Positions 6,336-15,700 of a stretch of DNA of 27,979 nucleotides are shown one piece after another. The notes beneath the pieces were generated by a model, which did no database searches, had not been told where the DNA came from, and saw only the letters and a list, made by a program, of their open reading frames with translations. How positions within the stretch are numbered: position 1 is the first letter of the stretch; every line of letters begins with the position of its first letter. The stretch covers positions 1 through 27,979 of the forward strand of contig CAINUM010000012.1 in the NCBI GenBank assembly GCA_903853785.1, written 5' to 3'. The DNA is from Candidatus Magasanikiibacteriota bacterium (GTDB lineage Bacteria > Patescibacteriota > Patescibacteriia > Magasanikbacterales > GWA2-37-8). A program made the translations under genes and the position numbers.

Positions 6336-9300
6336 AAAAATAATATTAATATTAGCTGTTATATTTATAAACGGATTATTTTTTTATACAGCACAGGCGG
6401 CAAATAAAAATATTAATGTACAGTTGACGGTGCCATCAGGCCCTGTAGGGTGTGGAAATAATTGTCCTCAACCTGATGTCACACCACCGGTAATATCAAG
6501 CGTCGCCAGTAGTACCACAAAAACAACCGCTTCGGTAACTTGGTTGGCCAGTGATAATATAGCTATCTCATCCGTATCATTTGCATATGGAACCACCGTT
6601 GCTTATGCACAAACCGCTTCTCCGGAAGGGACATACGGTGTAAATTTAACCGGTTTAACTTCTAGTACCGTCTATTATTTTAAGATAACTGTTGCTGATA
6701 CTAGCGGCAACAGTGTCATTTATACAGGCACTTTTCTTACAGCGTCAGATGGGGTGGTTTTTTTAGATTCGAATCCACCGGACATCACCAATGTTGCAAC
6801 TACCACCTCATATACGACCGCTGCTATAACATGGAATGCTACAGATAACAAAGGACTATCGTCAGTACTGTTTAACTACGGAATTAGTTTTGCCTATGGA
6901 CAATCATCAGTTCCAGGTGGAAGCTATGTAGTAAATTTGTCTCAATTAGCAACTAACACAATTTACTACTTCAAAATTAAAGCCATCGATACCAGCAACA
7001 ACAGTTCTACATATTCTGGAAGTTTTAAAACCGAAGCATATAACCCGATAATAAATGGACCGGTAATTTCAAGCGTAGTTGTTTCGCCTGGAATAAACTC
7101 CGCACTGATTACTTTTAATACTGATGTAAATTCATTATCTCAAATAAACTACGGTGAGTCTGCATCGCTTGGTAGTAGTGCTTCTGGAGGACAGACACCA
7201 CTGACAAGCCACTCTATTTCATTACTTGGTCTTTCACCAAACACGACCCATCATTTTCAAATAATAGCAACTGATAATGTAAATCTAATTAGTACCAGTA
7301 CCAGCATATCAACTTTCAAAACACTACCAGATATCATTGGGCCTCCTGATGTTTCTAATTTTCAAATTTTAACCAACCAAAACTCTTTCACATTGTCCTG
7401 GAAAAATCCCTCATTAATTTCAGTGCCTGATTTTGCCGGTGTTAAAATTCTAAGAAAAATCGGCAGTCAAGCTACTGGACCAAATGATGCTGGAGCAGTT
7501 TTGGTATATAATGGAAGTAATGAAACTGTAAATGACAGTGCCGTTATAGCTGGATTTACATATTATTATATAGTTTATTCTTACGATACGTCTGGTAACT
7601 ATAGTCCAGGTAATTTTGTTAAAAGTAAAATAATTATCGTATCACCAGAAATATGTAATGACTTAATAGACAATAACAATGATGGAAAAATAGATTGTGC
7701 TGATCCTACTTGTGTAAACACTGTAGAATGTATAATTAACCCAAAAGTATTAGTTGAAATTTGTGACAATAATAGCGACGACAACAATGATGGAAAAATA
7801 GATTGTGCTGATCCCACTTGTGTAAACAATGCATATTGTAAAAAAGCTGACGAGCCCACAACAACCGTTGAAATCGGTGGTGCTGCTGCTGTTTGTAGTG
7901 ATGGAAAAGACAATGACAGCGATAGTCTTGTAGATTTTCCAGCTGACCCAGGGTGTTCTGATGCTAGTGATAATGATGAATACAATCCACCCGTATCAAC
8001 AGTTCCTGAGTTCGAAAAATTAAGTTTAGACAAATTGAAATTCTTTGCCGGAAGTAGACAGATAGAATTGTCTTTAAAAGACAAAACCATTGCTGGTTTG
8101 GCTGGTAGTAATTTAAGTGTTGGTATTAAAAAATCATCATTAATAGGCGATCCAAAAACTTTAATTTTGCGTGTTGGAGATACTGATCAACATCAGTTTG
8201 TTTTTGATAATGCTAATAACACCTATTATTCGGACATATTATTTCCGCAAGATAGAAAAAGCCAAGCCTATATCGAAATTGATTATGGATCAAATCAAAT
8301 AGACTCGCTTGGGGTTGATTTGCAAGCAATAAATTTTGGAAAAATAGTTGATGGTCAAAATAATGCGCTAGCTGGTGTTGAGGTAATTCTGCATAAAGAA
8401 AACGGAGATGATTTTCCCGCACAAACATTTGGTCAAAAAAATCCTCAAATTACTAATGGTAGCGGAAATATAGGCTGGATGGTTCCAAATGGTCGTTATT
8501 ATATAACGGCAAAAAAGGATAAGTTTTATGACTATAGCGGGTCATTTGTTACTATTAACAATAACATCATAAATGATTTGATAAGTTTGGTAGCCATCCC
8601 CCCAAAAATTCAGGATGTAATTGATCCAAACGCATCGGTAGTAAAAAATGTTGCCAATGTGGCAATTAATATTGCTGAAAAAACCTCGGTGGCCGCAGCG
8701 GTGGCTGTCAAACAAGTTGAAAATGCCGTGGCGGCAGTTCAGGAGATTGCCGCTGATCCAGAAGTAAAAAAAGTAGCCAGAACCGTGGTTGCACCTACCG
8801 CGGTCGGTGTGGCAGCCGTAAGTTCTGTGGCTTTAGCTTCTTGGGCTGATATTTTACCGCTATTAAGATTTTTGTTCTTACAACCTTTGTTGATGCTCGG
8901 ACGTGGAAAGCGTGAAAAATGGGGTATGGTTTACAACTCATTGAGTAAAATGCCGGTAGATTTGGCTTTAGTTCGTCTTTTCAATTTAGAAACAGGAAAA
9001 TTGGTTCAAACAAAAGTTACTAGTTCGGATGGTAAGTATTTTTTTACCGTTAATGCAGGTCGCTATCGCTTGGAAGTTCGCAAGGGCGCTTTTGTCTTTC
9101 CAACCTTGTTATTAAAGGGTTTTGAGACGGATGGCAAGCGGGTAGATATTTATCACGGTGAAGAAATTAAAGTTGTAGAAAAAGGTTCGGTTATTACAGC
9201 CAATATTCCACTTGATCCGGCTGGTCAAAAAATGAAGACACCGTTTAGGTTGATTTTCGGAAAAATGATTCACAGAATTCAAAATGTCATTTCATGGATA

Positions 9301-9684
9301 GGTTTGGTTGTTACATTAGTATCTTTGTATATTTCCCCAACTTGGTATATGTGGGTGTTGCTTGGAGTACATTTATCTTTAACATTTGCCTTTAAACGTT
9401 TGGCTAAGCCACCAGTCGCTAAGGGTTGGGGCATTGTTTACGACGAACAAACACAAAAACCACTATCTAAAGTAGTTGCACGTTTGTTTGATTCTAAATT
9501 TAATAAATTAGTGGCTACTGAAATTACTGGTCCGGATGGAAAATATTATTTTATGGCTGGAGATAATCAATACTATATTTCATATGATCGTGATGGATAT
9601 CACTCGATTAAAACAGATATTATTGATCTCAAAGGTAAAGAAGCAGAGACGATTGCGCAAGATATAAAATTAAAGAAAAAATAG
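6319..9684 (+). CDS. Large membrane-anchored surface protein with four Fn3 domains, Cys/Asp-rich repeats and carboxypeptidase-regulatory-like domains
   Basis: A 1121-aa protein. A signal peptide (to about residue 28, AQA/AN) is followed by four Fn3-like domains at about 53-142, 148-238, 246-336 and 340-432, with signatures such as LTGLTSSTVYYFKITVADTS. Next come three Cys/Asp-rich segments: two near-identical (NDGKIDCADPTCVN, about 443-507) and one divergent (about 524-560), probably calcium-binding. A beta region follows, then a carboxypeptidase-regulatory-like fold (about 670-760), an Ala/Val-rich helix (about 770-830), a hydrophobic segment (about 830-865), a second regulatory-like domain (about 870-970), a membrane hairpin (about 990-1037) and a third regulatory-like domain to the end. 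The hydrophobic segments imply domains on both sides of the membrane, which is unusual. It overlaps the previous gene by 17 bp. It is probably part of the same surface assembly; no enzymatic motif was seen. Confidence 0.75.
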   Translation: MKQYHKKIILILAVIFINGLFFYTAQAANKNINVQLTVPSGPVGCGNNCPQPDVTPPVISSVASSTTKTTASVTWLASDNIAISSVSFAYGTTVAYAQTASPEGTYGVNLTGLTSSTVYYFKITVADTSGNSVIYTGTFLTASDGVVFLDSNPPDITNVATTTSYTTAAITWNATDNKGLSSVLFNYGISFAYGQSSVPGGSYVVNLSQLATNTIYYFKIKAIDTSNNSSTYSGSFKTEAYNPIINGPVISSVVVSPGINSALITFNTDVNSLSQINYGESASLGSSASGGQTPLTSHSISLLGLSPNTTHHFQIIATDNVNLISTSTSISTFKTLPDIIGPPDVSNFQILTNQNSFTLSWKNPSLISVPDFAGVKILRKIGSQATGPNDAGAVLVYNGSNETVNDSAVIAGFTYYYIVYSYDTSGNYSPGNFVKSKIIIVSPEICNDLIDNNNDGKIDCADPTCVNTVECIINPKVLVEICDNNSDDNNDGKIDCADPTCVNNAYCKKADEPTTTVEIGGAAAVCSDGKDNDSDSLVDFPADPGCSDASDNDEYNPPVSTVPEFEKLSLDKLKFFAGSRQIELSLKDKTIAGLAGSNLSVGIKKSSLIGDPKTLILRVGDTDQHQFVFDNANNTYYSDILFPQDRKSQAYIEIDYGSNQIDSLGVDLQAINFGKIVDGQNNALAGVEVILHKENGDDFPAQTFGQKNPQITNGSGNIGWMVPNGRYYITAKKDKFYDYSGSFVTINNNIINDLISLVAIPPKIQDVIDPNASVVKNVANVAINIAEKTSVAAAVAVKQVENAVAAVQEIAADPEVKKVARTVVAPTAVGVAAVSSVALASWADILPLLRFLFLQPLLMLGRGKREKWGMVYNSLSKMPVDLALVRLFNLETGKLVQTKVTSSDGKYFFTVNAGRYRLEVRKGAFVFPTLLLKGFETDGKRVDIYHGEEIKVVEKGSVITANIPLDPAGQKMKTPFRLIFGKMIHRIQNVISWIGLVVTLVSLYISPTWYMWVLLGVHLSLTFAFKRLAKPPVAKGWGIVYDEQTQKPLSKVVARLFDSKFNKLVATEITGPDGKYYFMAGDNQYYISYDRDGYHSIKTDIIDLKGKEAETIAQDIKLKKK
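7675..7828 (+). repeat. 46-bp near-identical direct repeat, 108-bp period, in the Fn3 protein gene
   Basis: The segments 7675-7720 and 7783-7828 differ by one base. Both encode NNDGKIDCADPTCVN. Their DNA identity far exceeds that of the other internal protein repeats nearby, suggesting a recent duplication or gene conversion. Confidence 0.85.
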
Positions 9685-9730
9685 TAGATAGTTATACACT
9701 TTTTGTATTCTAATTTTGTTAAAAAAGTAG

Positions 9731-9736
9731 TATAAT
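9731..9736 (+). promoter_or_regulatory. Candidate -10 element for the giant surface protein
   Basis: A perfect TATAAT 19 bp before the start codon, in the 70-bp gap after the previous gene. No convincing -35 was found at 16-18 bp. The giant gene may have its own promoter as well as read-through from upstream. Confidence 0.4.
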
Positions 9737-9754
9737 ATCTATAGAATTTTTTTT

Positions 9755-12700
9755 ATGGATGTTTCTGTAGAGAAACAATTTAAGGAGAAAAAATCCCGCA
9801 TATTTTTGTGTTCGGGTGTATTGTTATTTTTAATTGTATTAATATCTACTTTTGGATATATAAATATTGGCAAGGCCGCAACTTCACCAAATATAATTAC
9901 ATATCAAGGAAAGTTATTGAGCGGAGGTGTGGCAGTGACGACCACCCAAGACATTACTTATGTTTTGTACAACGACCCAACTGGAGGCACGGCATTATAT
10001 TCTGCTGCTGGAACCACAAGCTCGCCGTCCGCGGTAAGTACAACGGTTAGCGATGGTTTTTTCACAATTGATCTAGGAGATACTGGTACAAACTCAATCG
10101 ATCCATCGATTTTTAAAAACAATTCTGCCGTGTATTTAAAAGTCATGGTTGGATCTGAAGCTTTAAGTCCACGCAAAAGAATAACCGCCAGCCCATTTGC
10201 TATAAATTCAAAATATTTAGATGGGGTTGGCTCTTCCTCCACTCCACAATCTTCTACATATATACCAGTTTCTGACGCTAGTGGTAATTTTGCTTTCAAT
10301 AATATTACTTCGACCGGTTTGTCTGCTTCTAGTGCAAATTTCGTAAACGCGACTAGCTCTGGTTCATTTTGGACCAGTCTTTTGAATGCTACTACAGGTT
10401 GGATTACAAATCTATTTTGGACCGACGCCACTTCTACAGGTAGTACTCATTTAAACACTTTGGCGGTAACAGGAAATTCATATTTTGGAACAGTGGCTTC
10501 TGGTACTTGGCAAGGAAATATTGTTTCAAATGCCTTTGGTGGTACTGGCCAAGACACATCTGGCTGGACTGGCTTTGCAAAAATAACCGGTGGTGTATGG
10601 TCTACTAGTACTATGGGTATTAATGATCTTGCCAACTCTTCAACGTTAGCATATTTAAACAATAATCAAACCTTTACCGGAGCAAATACTTTTAGTTCTA
10701 CTACCGTCTTTGCAAGCACAAGTTTTAATGGGTATGTTGGAATAGGGACAAGTACACCCTCGGAAAAATTACAGGTTAATGGTGGAAACATTTTACATAA
10801 TGCATTTGGAAACCCAACAATAAAAAGTTCATTAGGTGTTTCTTCACAGGATGTTTATGTTTCTGGTAAGTACGCCTATGTTGCTGGTGGTAATTTTGGC
10901 TTGCAAATCATTGATATATCGAATTCAGAAACACCTTCCGTAGTGGGAACTATTGATACACCTGGATGTGGTACCTCTGTTTTTGTATCTGGTAAATATG
11001 CTTATCTCGGTGATTGCGGGTCTGGCCTACAAATAATTGATGTGTCTAACCCAGGTAATCCAACAATTGTTGGTAATATAAATGTTGGTGGTGGTCAGAT
11101 GAACAGTGTTTATGTCTCTGGAAAATTTGCATATGTAACTAATATCGTAGGCTTGCAAATATTGGATGTTTCTAATCCTGTATTACCAGTGCTGGTTAGT
11201 ACTTTTGATGCTCCAAACATTTCTGGCGTTTATGTGTCTGGTAGATATGCATATTTTGGAGGTCAGACGCCAGGTAAATTTTACACTGTTGATATTTCAT
11301 CGCCAAATTCACCTAGTTTAATGAGTGAAATTTCAACCACAGGAACCTCAAAGGTTTATGTTTCTGGGAAATATGCATATTTAGCTGACACAACAGGTGG
11401 TTTAAAAGTAGTAGATATTTCAAATCCTTCATCTCCAGTTGTAACTGGGGCGCTGGCCACAGCGCTTGCGTCCGATGTCTTTGTGTCTGGGAAGTACGCT
11501 TATGTTGCAGATGCAAATACTGGTGTTAAAGTTGTAGATATTTCAAATCCGTCAAACTTATCATTAGTTGGTTCTGTTTCGTCATACAATCCACGCGGAA
11601 TTTATGTATCCGGCAAATATGCATATTTAGCAGATGATACCACATTTAAGATTATTGATATTAACGGTATAGATACCCCATCTTTAAATGCAGGTAATAT
11701 CGCGACAAATGATCTTACGGTTTGGGAAAACATGGATGTTGGAAATAATTTGTATGTCCGCAACGGTTTGAATATAGGTAGTGGCGGTTTATTATCAAAC
11801 GGCGCTTTGGCAATTACGGTTTCTTCAACAATTAGCACAAGCACAATATTTAGTGCCGGAACTATTTCAACAAGCTCTATTCTTGCCGTCAATGCAGATG
11901 GTACCGTAACTATAAAGGCACTTACTGTTTCCGGAAATACCTCATTAGCCACAACAACAATTTCTAGTTCAACGATCGGTTATCTAAGTGTTGTTGGAAA
12001 TTCATATTTTAATACAATTGCTTCTGGAACCTGGAATGGTTCTTTAATCGGAAATAATTATGGTGGTACTGGGGTAGACAGTTCGGGTTGGACTGGTTTT
12101 TCACGAGTAGACGGTGGCGTTTGGTCAGCCACTAGTTCAATTAGCTTGAATGCTGATATTAGTGGAGTGCTTGCTGTCGCAAATGGTGGTACGGGAACCA
12201 GTACTTTTAGTAATGGAGGTGTAGTATTTTCGGACGGCACACAATTGTTACAAGATAATTCAAATTTTTTCTGGGATAATACAAATAACAGACTTGGCTT
12301 AGGAACGTCTACACCGGCTTCAAGATTGCAAGTATATGGTGGAACTTTGTTAGTAGATAATCCAGTAAATCCTTCTCTTGTTGGAATAACCAGTACAACC
12401 GATATTCCTGGTACTAGTATTGTAAAAGTGATTGGTAATTACGCGTATGTTCCAACCGATGGAGCTTTTATGATTTTTGATATTTCTAAAAAAACCACAC
12501 CTGTTTTAATAGGAAGTGTAACATCGACATATTTTACGAGTTCATTTGACATGAAAATATCTGGTAAATATGCATACGTTATCGGCCAAGTTGCAATATA
12601 TTCAGCTTATCTAAGTGTTGTAGATATTTCAAATCCATATTCTCCGGTTGTGGTCTCTAGTCTGTTTGATGCAAATTTTGGACGAAGCATAGACATATCG

Positions 12701-15700
12701 GGTAAGTATGCATATATTGGAAATATTGATGGTGCTTCTACGGCAAGTATAAATGTAGTAGATATTTCTAATCCGAGTGAAATGCACGTTGCAAATATAG
12801 TGACTGCACCTACTTACGCTCTTTCTGTTGCAAATCATTTAACAGTTTCTGGTAGATATTTATATGTTGCTGCATATCAGGATAGTAAATTTACCATTTT
12901 AGATATTATAAATCCAAGTCAGCCTGTGCTGATGGGAACTGTGAATGTACCTATAGCTTCGATCACTAGTAATATATATATATCAGGTAAATACGCATTT
13001 TTTATAAACAATAGCTCTGGGTCTTACTTAGGAATTGTCGATGTTTCAAATCCAAGTGCGCCTGTATTTGTTAGTGATGGGGGTGTTTATTCTGATTTTA
13101 ACAATGGTACAAGTATTGAAGTATCTGGTAAATACGCCTATCTTGTTGGAGGTCAAGGTTATACAAACGGCGGAATTGGCGTATACGATATAAGTGATGT
13201 TGCAAATCCTGTATTTAAAAAAGGGTTTGGTTCAGGGTCGTGGGGTAGATTAGCATCCATTGATGTTGTTGGTAAATATGCATATATAGTTGGCAATAGT
13301 TATAGTAGTGGAAGTAATCTGTCTATTGTCGATCTTAATGGTGCAGATATAAGTGCTGCAAATATTGGGAATGTATTTTCAAACGAACTTACTGTCTCTG
13401 AAAATATTGAAGTTGGCAATAATATTAGTATCCGCAATGGTTTGAGTGTTGGTATTGGTGGTATATTGTCGAATGGAACAGTTGCCATCTCAGTCTCAAA
13501 TTTAAATAGTACAAGCAGTATTTTTAGTGTTGGTACTTCTACTCCAAGTATGTTGACTGTCATGGGAAATGGGTATATTGGTATTGGGACTTCGACACCA
13601 TCTGAAAAATTACAAATTAATGGTGGAAATGTGCTGCACACTGCTTATGGTGATCCGATTTTGAAAAGCAGTATTTCGGTCACCAATGCAGCGGGGGTCT
13701 ATATCTCAGGAAAATATGCATATCTCGCGGATTTTAGTGGAGGTTTTAAAATTCTAGATATTACCAACCCTTCCTCATCGACCCTTGTTGGAGTTGTTAC
13801 TACAAGTATATCTTCTGCAAGAGAGGTTTTTGTCTCAGGTAAATATGCTTATGTTGCAAATCAATCAAATATTAAAATTGTTGATATTTCTAATCCAACC
13901 CTCCCTAACATCGTTGGTTCATTTACTACTGGCGCTTATGGGATCTATGTTTCTGGAAAGTATGCTTACGTATCAGCTTCCAATGAAGGATTAAAGATAC
14001 TCGATGTCTCAAATCCAACTGCGCCTGTTTTAAGTGGTTTTGTAACTTCCACAAATGCAGTTTCATCATATGTTTCTGGTAAATATGCATACTTGGCTGA
14101 TTATGGTGTAGGATTAAAGATTGTAGATATCTCAAATCCTGCTTCCCCACAAACAGTTTCTACTTTTGTTACAACAGGATCTACTTACGATGTATATGTA
14201 TCAGGAAAATATGCATTCATTGCTGATAATAATAAAGGTTTGGAAATTGTAGACATTTCAAATCCGTTAGCGCCAGTCTTAGCCGGTACGTATGACACGA
14301 CTGGTTTTGCTCAAAAAATATATGTTTCGGGAAAATATGCATATATTGCAGGTGATGCATCCGGACTTCAGGTTTTAGATGTCTCAAACCCTGCTTTACC
14401 ATCATTGGTTGGTACTCTTAATACTGGCGGTTCACCATTTACGATGCAAGATATATTTGTAGCAGGTAAGTATGCATATTTTGCGGATGGTACAAGCTTT
14501 AGGGTTGTTGATATTAATGGACTAGAGACTCCAACAATAAGTACCGGTAACATCGCCACCAATGACCTCACTGTTTCTGAAAATATCGATGTTGGAAACA
14601 GTCTGAGCATTCGCAATGGTTTAAATGTAGGCATGGGTGGAATTTTTGCTAACGGCGCCGTTGCTATTACAGTTTCAACAACAATTGGAACGAGCACGAT
14701 ATTTAGCGTCGGTACTTCTACGGCCAGTTTCTTGACAGTTATGGGTGATGGAAAAATTGGAATTGGCACTTCTACTCCTTCGACAACTCTTGGTGTTGTT
14801 GGTGATGTAGGTATTACAAGCGGTGCTTTATATATTAATAATAGTAATTATAGCCAATATTTTGTTGGTTCGGCTGGTACCGCCGGTCAATTGTGGCAGT
14901 CAAATGGCACAACAGGAACCTGGGCAAATACCAACGGAGTTTTTGGACAGACCATGACTTATGGTCTTTATGGTTGGGAAAAAACCTCTGCTATCAAGAC
15001 AACGTCAACAGTTTATACCTTTGAAGGTAGTGATGGTTTACCGTCTAGTTTTGTTGCTTCTGGTCCAAATACGAACTGGACGGTTACTTCTGGCCCATTT
15101 TACAGTGGATTTAAATCACTACAATCTGCTACTACAACCGATAATTCTTCTTCAACTATAACAAATATCGTTTATTTACCTACAACCACCACCATAAGTT
15201 TTTGGTGGAAAGTTAGCTCGGAAGGCTCTAGAGATTATTTTGTTTTTTGTATTGATAGACCAAATTGTTATGCAACTAATGCGGCAAGTAGTTCAGACGG
15301 AAATATATCTGGTTTTCAATCATGGGCACAAGTAACATCCACTCTTTCTGCAGGCACACATACGTTAAAGTGGATTTATATGAAGGATGTAAATACTGCG
15401 TCTGGAGCTGATGCAGGTTTTTTGGATGACGTGTTTATTGGTAAAAATGATGGTGTGTATGTCAATGAAACCTTGTCCGTAGGTTCGCAAGTAGTTATTG
15501 GCACCTCAACCTATGGTCCGTTAGGATATAAACTGACAATTGATAGTGGTTCAAGTGCCGGTGCTGGTATAGGTGTAAACGGATATATAAAAGCAACGGG
15601 TTTCATAACCGGAACAACCACCCTAGATTTAGCGGAAAATTATCCTATCAACATGTTATGCGAGATTAACAACAATTGTCCTGTAGAAGGTGATATCGTA

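Noticed and set aside
7599..8090. 163-codon open frame on the minus strand
   Set aside because: It lies entirely inside the Fn3 protein gene. It is Ser/Leu-rich with a repeated segment that simply mirrors the coding-strand repeat; no domain is recognisable.
9958..10431. 157-codon open frame on the minus strand, and several similar ones up to 16864
   Set aside because: They are antisense shadows of the giant repetitive gene, without start context or recognisable protein features.
10846..14530. Regularly spaced repeats that could suggest a CRISPR array
   Set aside because: The repeats are in-frame, about 40 codons apart, degenerate at DNA level and conserved at protein level. They encode LVIVD units.
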